A DNA stretch of 64,000 nucleotides from an uncultured Draconibacterium sp. (GTDB lineage: Bacteria > Bacteroidota > Bacteroidia > Bacteroidales > Prolixibacteraceae): positions 1 through 64,000 of the forward strand of contig CANLMQ010000016.1 of assembly GCA_947492175.1 (NCBI GenBank). Reading direction: 5' to 3'. Every line of letters starts with the position of its first letter. The stretch's first letter is position 1. Positions 51,433 to 60,941 of this stretch are shown piece after piece. Below the pieces are notes generated by a model that ran no database searches, was not told where the DNA came from, and saw only the letters and a list, made by a program, of their open reading frames with translations. The translations under genes and the position numbers were made by a program.

Positions 51433-52476
51433 ATGAAAAAAATGATTGGATTGTTCGGGGTGATAATGATAATGTTTTCACTGCTTTCGTGGGATCAAGG
51501 GAATATATCAACCCCTGTGTTGAGGTTTAATGATGATGGGAAATTTAAAATAGTTCAGTTTACCGACATACATTATCAATATAATTCTTACAGGTCAGAC
51601 AGTGCTCTGGCAATAGTAAATACTGTTATTAAAAATGAAAAACCCAATCTGGTTGTATTTTCAGGAGATGTGGTATGTTCCAAAAACACCCGTTTGGCCT
51701 GGGAATCATTTTCAAAGGTTATGATAGAAGCCAAGGTGCCATGGGCTGCGGTTTTGGGAAATCATGATATTGAGTATGAAATGACAGGGAAGCAGATAAT
51801 GGAACAAATTGAAGGGCTTCCATACAATCTAACAGTAAATGGACCAGATAATATTTCAGGTAATGGTAATTATGTAATAGAAATACGATCCTCTAATAAT
51901 TCTAAAACCGCTGCTGTACTTTATTTCCTTGATTCTCATTCAGGATTAAATTCGGAAGCTGGTCTGGGGAGTTACGATTGGGTTAAATTTGATCAAATAG
52001 AGTGGTACAGAAATAAAAGTAGTATACTAACAAAAACAAATGGAGGAAATCCATTTCCTGCTCTTGCATTCTTTCATATCCCGCTTCCCGAATATGAGGA
52101 GGTTCTTAATATTAGCACTACAGTAGGCGAACAGAAAGAATCAGTTTGTTCTCCTAAAATTAATTCAGGTTTGTATACCGCAATGCTTGAGTCGAAAGAT
52201 GTGATGGGGACATTTGTCGGACATGACCATAACAATGACTATATAGGCTGTTTAAGAAACATTTGTCTTGCATACGGGAATGTAACCGGTCGTCAGTGTT
52301 ACGGAGATATTGGTCGGGGTGCAAGGGTAATAGAGTTGTATGAAGGTGAAAGGAAGTTTGACACCTGGATACTAAAAATGTATGAATGCAATCGCGATTT
52401 AGATACTTGGAAACCTATAGATATAAAGGAGCGAAAATATTTTGTTACATATCCGGATTCATTTATCGGGAACTAG
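51433..52476 (+). CDS. Calcineurin-like metallophosphoesterase, exported
   Basis: Start at the ATG 51433 (347 residues) with a hydrophobic signal (MKKMIGLFGVIMIMFSLLSW); a TTG three codons earlier is less likely. The complete two-metal motif set is present: FTDIHYQY, SGDVVCSK, LGNHDIEYE, FFHIPLPEY and VGHDHNNDY. The overall layout resembles purple-acid-phosphatase-29-type and Bacteroidota phosphoesterases, acting on phosphomonoesters or diesters. It follows the GDPD gene by 35 bp. AT-rich relative to its neighbours. Within the PUL it could remove the phosphate freed by the GDPD or GH92 steps. Confidence 0.88.
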   Translation: MKKMIGLFGVIMIMFSLLSWDQGNISTPVLRFNDDGKFKIVQFTDIHYQYNSYRSDSALAIVNTVIKNEKPNLVVFSGDVVCSKNTRLAWESFSKVMIEAKVPWAAVLGNHDIEYEMTGKQIMEQIEGLPYNLTVNGPDNISGNGNYVIEIRSSNNSKTAAVLYFLDSHSGLNSEAGLGSYDWVKFDQIEWYRNKSSILTKTNGGNPFPALAFFHIPLPEYEEVLNISTTVGEQKESVCSPKINSGLYTAMLESKDVMGTFVGHDHNNDYIGCLRNICLAYGNVTGRQCYGDIGRGARVIELYEGERKFDTWILKMYECNRDLDTWKPIDIKERKYFVTYPDSFIGN

Positions 52477-52661
52477 TATTTGCTTAAAACAGTTATAAAC
52501 GAATAGAAATAAATATGTTATGTCTCGTTTCTTGAAACCACATTCACATAAATCTTTGTTGGCGAAAGAATAGATTGATTCTGGTCAAAATATGTTATGG
52601 GTAATGTTTCTCACAGAAACAATAAAAAATATTTTTTGCAATTAACAGAAAGGAACTCAAA

Positions 52662-54119
52662 ATGAAAATACAAAAATTGATTAGCGTATTTATTATTGTT
52701 TTGTTTAGTTCTGGGGCGCTTTCAAGCTTTGGGCAGGCCGGAAATGTTATTGAACTTGGCCAAAACAGGGAATTATTTGTTGATTATTATTTAATTGACC
52801 AACTCGATAACCTTACATTGATAATGCACGAACCTCGTGATGAAGGCCCGGTATTATATTTTGATAAGCCCTGGGAAGGTATCATGTGCGGATATGCAAC
52901 GATCATCAGTGAAGATGGGCTTTATAGGTTTTATTATCGGGGCTCCCCAGCCTCTGGAAATGACTATTCTGGTGAAGAGGTGACTTGTTATGCTGAATCG
53001 GATGACGGGATCACCTGGCGAAAACCAGAACTGGGACTTTTTGAAGTAAATGGTTCTAAAAAGAATAATATTGTTCTGGCTGACGCAGCACCGGTTACAC
53101 ATAATTTTAGTCCATTTCTGGATACCAGTCCTAATGCCAAACCGGGTGAACATTATAAAGCTTTGGGAGGTAATAAAACCAGTCGGTTGATGGCTTATGT
53201 TTCAGAAGATGGTATTCACTGGAAAAAAGTGCAGGACAAACCTGTTATTACGGAAGGCAAATTTGATTCCCAAAATGTCACTTTCTGGTCTGAAAGTGAA
53301 AATTGTTATGTGTGTTATTTCCGTACCTGGTCGGGTGGCGGATGGGACGGATTTCGCACAGTTAGTCGGGCAACGTCTGAGGATTTTATTAACTGGACTG
53401 AGCCGATTCCCATGACATTTGGCAATACGCCCATGGAAGAACTTTATACTCAACAAACCCATCCATATTTTAGGGCGCCGCATATTTACGTTGCCATAGG
53501 CGGAAGGTTTATGCCACATAAGCAGGTTCTCACCGAAGCTCAGGCAGATGCTTTGCAGGTTGATCATAAATATTTCAAAGATTGCTCTGATGCTTATTTT
53601 ATGACTTCACGTGGTGGTACTGTCTACGATCGTACATTTATGGAATCTTTTATACGCCCCGGTATAGGATTGGAAAACTGGGTGTCGCGCTCAAATTATC
53701 CGGCACTTAATGTTGTTCAATCCGGAGAGAATGAAATGTCCATTTATGTCAATCATAATTATGCACAGCCCACTGCTCATATGCGGCGATATTCTCTGCG
53801 TTTAGACGGTTTTGCTTCGCTTAGCGCTCCTTATGAAGGAGGAGAAATGCTGACCAGGTATTTTACTTTTTCCGGCAGTAAGCTTGAGCTTAATTATGCA
53901 ACATCTGCTGCCGGGGAAATAAGGATAGAAATTCAGGATGAACATGGGCAACCCATTCCGAGATTCCGTTGGGAAGATTCACAAATGATTGTCGGTAACG
54001 AAATCGCACGCGTTGTTTTGTGGAACCATAGTGAAAATATCAGCCGGTTGGCCGGAAAGAAAATACGCCTACGCATTACCATGAAGGATGCGAATTTATA
54101 TTCGATACAGTTTAACTGA
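52662..54119 (+). CDS. Secreted beta-propeller glycosidase-like protein, unassigned
   Basis: A 485-residue exported protein (signal MKIQKLISVFIIVLFSSGALSSFG). Repeated SEDGLYRFYYRGS, AESDDGITWRKPELG, SEDGIHWKKVQDKP and SRATSEDFINWTEPIP segments are typical of five-bladed propellers of the GH32/43/62-like group, so a glycoside hydrolase or lyase is likely. A C-terminal beta-sandwich covers residues about 385-485. Related proteins occur in Planctomycetes and Bacteroidota with no assigned activity that I recall. It lies 185 bp after the phosphoesterase. Confidence 0.65.
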   Translation: MKIQKLISVFIIVLFSSGALSSFGQAGNVIELGQNRELFVDYYLIDQLDNLTLIMHEPRDEGPVLYFDKPWEGIMCGYATIISEDGLYRFYYRGSPASGNDYSGEEVTCYAESDDGITWRKPELGLFEVNGSKKNNIVLADAAPVTHNFSPFLDTSPNAKPGEHYKALGGNKTSRLMAYVSEDGIHWKKVQDKPVITEGKFDSQNVTFWSESENCYVCYFRTWSGGGWDGFRTVSRATSEDFINWTEPIPMTFGNTPMEELYTQQTHPYFRAPHIYVAIGGRFMPHKQVLTEAQADALQVDHKYFKDCSDAYFMTSRGGTVYDRTFMESFIRPGIGLENWVSRSNYPALNVVQSGENEMSIYVNHNYAQPTAHMRRYSLRLDGFASLSAPYEGGEMLTRYFTFSGSKLELNYATSAAGEIRIEIQDEHGQPIPRFRWEDSQMIVGNEIARVVLWNHSENISRLAGKKIRLRITMKDANLYSIQFN

Positions 54120-54168
54120 AGTTTTCAGAGTGGTTGATTTTGAATTAAAAATGTAAAAATTTTGAAAG

Positions 54169-54936
54169 GTGAATAAGATTACAATTATTTTATTTTTAGA
54201 GTTATTGTGTATTACTGGAATTGCCCAGGTAGAGTTTATTGCACACAGGGGGGCATCTTTCTCTGCGCCTGAAAATACCATCGCTTCAGCGAAGTTAGGC
54301 TGGGAATTGGGTGCCGAGGCTGTCGAGGTAGACATCCATTTATCAAAAGATAACCGGGTAATGGTAATCCATGATGCAGACACCAAAAAGATTTCGGGAA
54401 AGTATTTTAAGGTTTCAGAAACCAAGTCTAATGTTTTACGGAAGCTGGACGTAGGGTCGTTTAAAGATGAGAAATACAGCGATGAGATAATTCCGTACCT
54501 CGAAGAGATTATCGAAATTATTCCCGCCGGGAAAAAGCTGGTTATAGAACTCAAAAGCCGCAAAGAAGTTATTCCCTGGATGAAAAAGGCAATTGATAAA
54601 TACGACAAGTTAGATCAATTGATATTTATCTGTTTTGATTGGGAAACAATTATTAAAACCAAACAAACATTTCCGGATAATACATCCTACTGGCTTTGTA
54701 AAGATCCGAATGAACTGGAGAAACGATGGGAAGATGTGGCGAGGTCAGGAGTGGAAGGGGTTGACCTGAAGCATTCCATTATTGATAAAAAAGTGATGGA
54801 AACCGCGAATGAACTTGGTCTTGAAGTATGGACATATACGGTGAATGATCCGGCTGAAGCCCGGCGTTTGATAAACATGGGAGTTACCGGAATAACTACA
54901 GACCGACCGGGGTGGCTAAGGGAAAATATTCATTGA
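54169..54936 (+). CDS. Glycerophosphodiester phosphodiesterase (single domain), exported
   Basis: A 255-residue GDPD with a short signal (MNKITIILFLELLCITGIAQ). The catalytic core is standard: AHRGASFSAPENT (His, Arg and Glu), VEVDIHLSKDNRVMVIHD, VIELKSRKEV, then WTYTVNDPAEARRLINMGVTGITTDRPG at the end. The start is a GTG at 54169; no ATG is available before the signal. It hydrolyses glycerophosphodiesters to glycerol-3-phosphate and an alcohol. A second GDPD in one PUL suggests a glycerophosphate- or related diester-substituted glycan. Confidence 0.92.
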   Translation: MNKITIILFLELLCITGIAQVEFIAHRGASFSAPENTIASAKLGWELGAEAVEVDIHLSKDNRVMVIHDADTKKISGKYFKVSETKSNVLRKLDVGSFKDEKYSDEIIPYLEEIIEIIPAGKKLVIELKSRKEVIPWMKKAIDKYDKLDQLIFICFDWETIIKTKQTFPDNTSYWLCKDPNELEKRWEDVARSGVEGVDLKHSIIDKKVMETANELGLEVWTYTVNDPAEARRLINMGVTGITTDRPGWLRENIH

Positions 54937-55045
54937 TGCTATGAGGATGAGCGAACCCATAACCGTTTGGCTTAAATTGTAAATACCGGACAGGAAGGAT
55001 TAGATGATGCATTTTAATTGATAATTCGTTAAAAATCATATTTCT

Positions 55046-55885
55046 ATGAAAAGGGCTTTATTTTTACTGGCAATTTTTATTGGGATAAATTCTTTTGCCC
55101 AGGACTTTAATGTAATTACCTTCAATATTCGTAATAATAATCCGAATAATGATGATGGCAAAAATGCCTGGCCATTGAGAAAGGAGCTGGTTTGTCAGTT
55201 GTTGCAATTTCATGAAGCGGCAATTTTTGGCCTGCAGGAGGCTTACGACAACCAGGTGCAATATGTTGACTCGTATTTGAAAAAATTCGAATGGATTGGA
55301 GTAGGAAGAGATGACGGGAAAAAGGCAGGTGAATTCTCTCCCATTTTTTACAATACTGAAATATTTAAACTGGAGAAGAAAGGTTGGTTCTGGCTGTCTG
55401 AAACACCGGAAAAACCAGGAAAGGGATGGGATGCCGACTGTGTGCGTATATGTACTTACGGGAAATTTGTTCAGAAAGAAACCGGGAAAAAGCTCCTGGT
55501 TTTTAATACCCATTTCGACCATCGTGGTGCGCAGGCCAGAAGTAATTCCGTTGATCTTGTGCTCCAAAAAATAGAAGAACTCAATGAGGAGGGGCTACCC
55601 GTACTATTTATGGGCGATCTGAATATGCTTCCGGAAGAGGCGCCGATAAAACGGTTGAAGGAAAAACTGTCCGATTCAAGGGAAGTAACCAGGGAATTGC
55701 CCTATGGGCCTTATGGAACAACCAGCAACGGGTTTAATTTTTTAAGTGAGCTTAAAGATCGTATTGACTATATTTTTGTAAATGAGACAATTAATGTGCT
55801 TAAATATGCGGTTTTGTCAGATTCGGAAAACAGGCACTTCTTTTCCGATCATTTACCTGTGTTTGTAAAAGTCAGCTTAAAATAG
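55046..55885 (+). CDS. Endonuclease/exonuclease/phosphatase-family hydrolase, exported
   Basis: A 279-residue protein with a signal peptide (MKRALFLLAIFIGINSFAQ). Motifs of the EEP superfamily are present: VITFNIRNNN, IFGLQEAYD (metal Glu), NTHFDHRGAQAR, MGDLNMLPE, and SDHLPVFVKV (catalytic SDH). The family includes sphingomyelinases, inositol-polyphosphate phosphatases and exonucleases, all cleaving phosphoesters. No nuclease setting is present, so a phosphodiesterase on a phospholipid-like or glycan substrate is most likely. It sits 109 bp after the GDPD gene. Confidence 0.88.
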   Translation: MKRALFLLAIFIGINSFAQDFNVITFNIRNNNPNNDDGKNAWPLRKELVCQLLQFHEAAIFGLQEAYDNQVQYVDSYLKKFEWIGVGRDDGKKAGEFSPIFYNTEIFKLEKKGWFWLSETPEKPGKGWDADCVRICTYGKFVQKETGKKLLVFNTHFDHRGAQARSNSVDLVLQKIEELNEEGLPVLFMGDLNMLPEEAPIKRLKEKLSDSREVTRELPYGPYGTTSNGFNFLSELKDRIDYIFVNETINVLKYAVLSDSENRHFFSDHLPVFVKVSLK

Positions 55886-55988
55886 GCAGGATAAACGAAT
55901 GTCTGTTTTGTCCGGATGTTGAAAAACAGACATGTATTTTTGAAGAGAGTAACTTAATAGGAGTAAAGATATAAAATGGTAAATTATA

Positions 55989-58214
55989 ATGATTAACAAG
56001 GTGACTTACAGGATTATAATGGTGTGTTTGCTGCTGGCAGGCAGCGTGCGGTTTGCAAAGGGCCAACCGGAGAATTGCAGTGTCTCCGACAGTAGTGAGA
56101 AGATGAAGGTCGACTTTGGCTATGCTTTTTCTACCCCCCACCGGTTGACCGTGTCTATGCCAGGTGCCAGTGATAAAACCCTGGTCGATGTTTATCCCGA
56201 CAAACTGCGCCTGAAATGGTCATACGATAACCTGTTGAGCATTCCGGCAGGCAGTTTTTGTACACCGAATCCTAAATGGCATGTCTTTATAACCACCGAA
56301 CTTGACGGGAAAGTATTTGAAAATGGTACCTGGCAGCGTGGTGAAGACTGGCTCCCGATGGTCGAAACGGTTTATTCGAAACAGGAAGTAACAACAAAAA
56401 TGCAAATCATTGGTGCCGAATCAGCCGCCCTTGTTCGCATCGACATGGTGAACAACGATAGCCAAAAGCATCGTGTGACTATCAACTGTTCAAACGACAG
56501 GAAAACAACAACCTACAATCCCGCGTGGGTCCAGTCCGATTGGGACAGCGATGTGTTGCTTGCCGGAATGGAAGACCGTGCCGACCGGGTGAACCTTTTT
56601 ATGACAGGTGGTGATGAACAGCCAGTAAAAGGCATCACCACCATTTCACAGGTGTGGAACCTGGAGCCGGGTGAAAAACGGACCGGTTGGATTGTGCGCC
56701 CTTATGTTGCCTATCATTCACAGTTAGCTACATTGCGAAAACAGGATTGGGAAAAAGAATTTAACCGGGCAAAAGAAGCCTGGTATAACCTTATGGAGGA
56801 GGCTGTTAAAATTCATATCCCCGATCCGGCTGTGCAAAATGCTTTCTACGCCGGGTTGGCCGATTGTTTTATTATGCGTGAGCCTGTGAGCAGTAAGTAT
56901 GTTGCCAGCACGCCGGGAACAGAGAAATACCGGGCTGCCAATACCGGGGAAGCGTCTATTGTAGCCATTTTTTTAGACCAGGTGGGGTTACACACCGATG
57001 CGGCGAAAGGCTTTCAGTTAATAGCCGATATGCAGGGGGAAGATGGAAACTGGAACGATCCCAAAGGTTGGGCTCATTACATGTGGGCCATGGCGGGCTT
57101 TAAATCCTGGGCGTTAATGGAACATTATCTATTAACGGGAGATAAAGAATTTTTAGAAAATATGTATCCCAGGATGCTGGCCAGTTCCCGGTGGCAGGAA
57201 ACGCAGCGGGCAAAAATCAGGCAACGGGTGGACGGCAAACGTACTCCCGACTATGGTTTAATGCCGAGGGGTATGGGCGATTGCGGATTATGGGATGGCG
57301 ACGACCTGTTTGGTGTATTTCTCCCTCACAATATTTGGGCAGTATTTGCCGATTCGCTGGCACTTGAAGCTGCTCGTGTTTTAGGAAAAGACGATGATAT
57401 TGAAGAACTGGCGCAGATCCATCGTACGGCACTGAATGATTTGAAGTGGTCTTTGGAGCACGGTGCTATATCTGAAAATGGTTATAGATGGATTCCCGGA
57501 GTCGCCAACAAAACCGACGGCAGCCGCTGGGGCGCCCTTTACGCTGCTTATCCGTGTGCCACTTTGCCACGCAACCATGAATTGATAAACGGCACTATCA
57601 GTAAGATTGAATCGTTTATCAGTCCCGGCGGAATTCCGGTAAACACAGGTTGGCTGAAAGATGGTTTGTGGGTGGCTATCGCCCTGGATAACCTGGCTGA
57701 AGTCCTTCTGCACCGCAATGAAGGCGATAAAGCTATTCAGTACCTGTATGCTACCCTGAACCATGCTACACCGCTGATTTCCTGGTGCGAGGAACGGGGC
57801 CAGGAACCCGGGGCAACAGATGCCACCGGCGATCTTCAGCATTTGTGGACTCCCTTGTCGGTCGGACGTTTTTTGCGCGATGCATTGGTTATGGAAGATC
57901 AGCAAACATTGCACCTGGCACGCGGAACAGCCCGCCAGTGGCTGGAAGATGGCCAAAAGGTCAGCGCCCTGGACATGCCGACCCATTTTGGATCAGTATC
58001 CTATGCATTGCAAAGCAGCAAAAAGAAAGTGACCGGCTTCATCGATCTGACCAATAATAAAGCGAAAGAAGTGGTGTTGCATATCCGGCTGCCAAAAGAT
58101 AAAGACATTGTTTCTGTTGATTCAGATGTACATGTGGAATTGGATGTCCGGGCACAGACTATTACAGTAAAAAATGTAAATGAAAGGATAAATCTGAATT
58201 TTATAGTAAAGTAG
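55989..58214 (+). CDS. Secreted alpha/alpha-toroid glycosidase-like protein, unassigned
   Basis: A 741-residue exported protein (signal YRIIMVCLLLAGSVRFAKG). The N-terminal part (about 30-260) is beta-rich, then a helical barrel of the six-hairpin glycosidase type runs to about 690. Notable segments are GKRTPDYGLMPRGMGDCGLWDGDDLFGVFLPHN, WIPGVANKTDGSRWGALYAAYPC and GATDATGDLQHLWTPL. The acidic clusters GDCGLWDGDD and the ISWCEERG segment may hold catalytic acids. A short beta-sandwich ends the protein. It is GC-rich relative to nearby genes. Family assignment needs a structure search. Confidence 0.6.
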   Translation: MINKVTYRIIMVCLLLAGSVRFAKGQPENCSVSDSSEKMKVDFGYAFSTPHRLTVSMPGASDKTLVDVYPDKLRLKWSYDNLLSIPAGSFCTPNPKWHVFITTELDGKVFENGTWQRGEDWLPMVETVYSKQEVTTKMQIIGAESAALVRIDMVNNDSQKHRVTINCSNDRKTTTYNPAWVQSDWDSDVLLAGMEDRADRVNLFMTGGDEQPVKGITTISQVWNLEPGEKRTGWIVRPYVAYHSQLATLRKQDWEKEFNRAKEAWYNLMEEAVKIHIPDPAVQNAFYAGLADCFIMREPVSSKYVASTPGTEKYRAANTGEASIVAIFLDQVGLHTDAAKGFQLIADMQGEDGNWNDPKGWAHYMWAMAGFKSWALMEHYLLTGDKEFLENMYPRMLASSRWQETQRAKIRQRVDGKRTPDYGLMPRGMGDCGLWDGDDLFGVFLPHNIWAVFADSLALEAARVLGKDDDIEELAQIHRTALNDLKWSLEHGAISENGYRWIPGVANKTDGSRWGALYAAYPCATLPRNHELINGTISKIESFISPGGIPVNTGWLKDGLWVAIALDNLAEVLLHRNEGDKAIQYLYATLNHATPLISWCEERGQEPGATDATGDLQHLWTPLSVGRFLRDALVMEDQQTLHLARGTARQWLEDGQKVSALDMPTHFGSVSYALQSSKKKVTGFIDLTNNKAKEVVLHIRLPKDKDIVSVDSDVHVELDVRAQTITVKNVNERINLNFIVK

Positions 58215-58330
58215 AAATTATAGTTCCGGGAATTTGAGAAGTCACTTCAGTGTAATGGTTGATTTTTATCCGGTTATGCCAATCTGATTTTTGTCCTTGT
58301 ATAGTAACCTGCGAGTATTAATGAAGAATA

Positions 58331-60871
58331 ATGAAAAATAGAATGAACAGATTATTGTTGTTTACCGTGTTTATCCTGTTGGTAATTTTTAGTGCACAGG
58401 CGCAATGGGATTTACCTCCCAAAGGACTATTGCTTTACCTGGATGCATCAGTAAAAAAATCTATTCATTTAGAAGGAGATAAAGTTGAACGTTGGGATAA
58501 TCTGGCACCGGGTTTCTCAAATAGTTTTACCTCTGAATCCGGCAAAAGTCCCGCCTTCGTACCGCAAAGAAGTGATTCCCATAATAATTGGGTATTGTTT
58601 GACGGGTATGATGATGTTTTAAGGGATTTGGATTTTTTCCAGCAGTCGGAAATATTCACCCTGGTTGCCCAAATCGTTCCCTTTAGAAGTTATGATTATG
58701 ACGGAGTTGTAAGTGCCTGTCCCAAAGACGGACAGGATTACGACCCCGGTTTCGACATCGAACTGCATAATGCCAATGAAGAATTTGATTATATAAGTGT
58801 GGAAGGCGTTGGCAGAATAGGGAAACGCAAAGACCAAAAAGTGGATAAACATGGTTTTTATCAGTCACATGTTATAACGGTGGAAAAAGATAAAAACGAA
58901 ATCAGAGTATTTGTCAACGGGAAAGAACAAAATACCCGGCCTGTTCATCCCGGTACAACAATAATGGAAGAACTTCGTGTTGGAACGCGTTTTTATTCCG
59001 GTCTGGAAAAACACCATTTTTTTGGTGCCATTACAAAAATCGTTCTTTATAATCGCATGCTTGAAACCAAAGAACGGCTATCGATTGAACAATCTTTTTT
59101 TGTTTCCGATACAGTGCAAAAAGCTGCATTGGCAGATTTTAAGCAGTGGGAAGAAAAGCTTTTGACACAAAACAAACGGGCAATGTTGGAAGCGGAGAAA
59201 GGTAGAATGATTGCCTCAAAAGTGATAAAGTCGTGGGAGAATACCAGTATGTTTAACAATTCGAAGGATTTTAAACAAAGCGGTCTCACCCAATATGGTT
59301 TTGTTGAACAGTTACCGGTACGCACAGATTTGCATTATGCTATTGCCCTGGCAAGTCAGCACCTCCTCAGTTTGTTTGATGCTGATAAAAACAATGAGCC
59401 GTTTTTCTGGGCAATGTCCTACCCGGATGGAAGGACAGTTTTCGAACACTTGGTTGAACTCGATATTCCCCATGTAACCGGAAGATCTTTGCTTGGTACT
59501 TTAATGGTCGAAGAGCTGGTTGGGCTGCCAGTCCCCCAACAAGAACTATCCATATTGGAAGAATATTGCAAAATTTCATTTGAGAATGAAGATCATTTAA
59601 ACTCTTACATTGATCAGGGTGAGCGTTTTATTGAAATGCATCATATGCGGGAAGGCCTTTACGGTTTGTTGTACCTGATAAAAAGCCGGGATTCACAATG
59701 GGCGCGGGAAAAAGCACAGAAAATGCTCCGGACACTTGACGCAATTACCGATGAAAACGGGTGGTCAAATGATCTGGTTGAAAAGTATGGTGCCGGTGAC
59801 CGTGTTAAGAGCCTGCATCCGCTATTTGCTTCAAGAATGGTTGAACCTCTGATGGCTTATTATCGGCTAACCCAAAATTCCCTTGCTTTAAAGCTGGCAT
59901 CCGTTTATACAAAACGTGCCCTGAAAGACGGTTATGAAAAGAACGGTACTTTTAAAAGGCCATGGCAGGTTTCATCCGGGCATATTCATTCCATAACCTG
60001 CACGTTAACGGGAATGACTGATTTGGCTATTCATCAGAAAGATAAAGAATTACTTGATGTATGTGTGAAAATCATGGATAATGGCGTGCCGCAGTATCAC
60101 AGTAGCTGGGGATGGGGAGATGAATTTATGCCGGATTGCCCGCATAATACAGTTTCCCGTGGGGAAATTAACCAAACAGCTGATGTGGTGCGTACAGCAT
60201 TGTTGTTAGGCGCTAATGTCGATCCTGATTATTATGAAATAGCAGAACGCTTTGTCAGAAGTATGATTCTGCCAACACAATATCATGAAAAAGACCTTCG
60301 TGCTTTTGTAAAGGAAATTGAATCTCCCACGGGCGATATGGAATATAACGTCATTAAACGGTGTATTGGCGGACAGGGGATGCAACTTCCAAACGATCGT
60401 ATGAGCCAGGGCGAATGGGTAATTACAACACCGGATATAACATCGGGCATGGTTCATTCTTTGGCGGAAGTTTGGAATCATCGAATGGTGGTGGAAGGAA
60501 ATGTTTGCAAATATAATATGATGTTTGATGTGGTGAATGAGGATTTTGAAATCAACAGTTTTCTGCCGCTTGAAGGAAAAATCAGTTTTATTTCCAAAAC
60601 AGGTAAAGATTTTTGGATCCGTTTACCGAAATGGGTTGACAGAAATTCATTGGTCTTAACGATTCAAAGAAACAAACAGTTTATAAATTGCCAAGGATCT
60701 TACCTGAAAATAACCGGATTGAAACCTGGGATTCAGGGAGAGTTGGTTTTTGATGTACCTTGTAAAATTGAAAAAGAAACAGTGGACGGTAAAGAATACA
60801 CGACAACATGGGTAGGCAACCAGGTTGTTGAGATTTTACCCCGGGGAGATATCAGCCCTTTGCCTTTTTGA
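58331..60871 (+). CDS. LamG-like domain plus helical barrel protein, secreted
   Basis: An 846-residue exported protein (signal MNRLLLFTVFILLVIFSAQA). Residues about 25-260 form a LamG/concanavalin-type carbohydrate-binding domain (FVNGKEQNTRPVHPGTTIMEELRVGTRFYSG). The remainder is helical, similar to GH127-like (alpha/alpha) barrels, with WGWGDEFMPDCPHNTVSRGEINQTADVVR and a C-terminal beta part (VLTIQRNKQFINCQGSYL). The next gene encodes a protein with the same overall helical-then-beta layout. Probable glycoside hydrolase or lyase of unknown specificity. Confidence 0.65.
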   Translation: MKNRMNRLLLFTVFILLVIFSAQAQWDLPPKGLLLYLDASVKKSIHLEGDKVERWDNLAPGFSNSFTSESGKSPAFVPQRSDSHNNWVLFDGYDDVLRDLDFFQQSEIFTLVAQIVPFRSYDYDGVVSACPKDGQDYDPGFDIELHNANEEFDYISVEGVGRIGKRKDQKVDKHGFYQSHVITVEKDKNEIRVFVNGKEQNTRPVHPGTTIMEELRVGTRFYSGLEKHHFFGAITKIVLYNRMLETKERLSIEQSFFVSDTVQKAALADFKQWEEKLLTQNKRAMLEAEKGRMIASKVIKSWENTSMFNNSKDFKQSGLTQYGFVEQLPVRTDLHYAIALASQHLLSLFDADKNNEPFFWAMSYPDGRTVFEHLVELDIPHVTGRSLLGTLMVEELVGLPVPQQELSILEEYCKISFENEDHLNSYIDQGERFIEMHHMREGLYGLLYLIKSRDSQWAREKAQKMLRTLDAITDENGWSNDLVEKYGAGDRVKSLHPLFASRMVEPLMAYYRLTQNSLALKLASVYTKRALKDGYEKNGTFKRPWQVSSGHIHSITCTLTGMTDLAIHQKDKELLDVCVKIMDNGVPQYHSSWGWGDEFMPDCPHNTVSRGEINQTADVVRTALLLGANVDPDYYEIAERFVRSMILPTQYHEKDLRAFVKEIESPTGDMEYNVIKRCIGGQGMQLPNDRMSQGEWVITTPDITSGMVHSLAEVWNHRMVVEGNVCKYNMMFDVVNEDFEINSFLPLEGKISFISKTGKDFWIRLPKWVDRNSLVLTIQRNKQFINCQGSYLKITGLKPGIQGELVFDVPCKIEKETVDGKEYTTTWVGNQVVEILPRGDISPLPF

Positions 60872-60941
60872 GCGATGAAAGCAGTGTGCGATGCCAACAA
60901 TTTTTTATCAGGAAAATTGAATAATATCAAAAGTATTTAAA

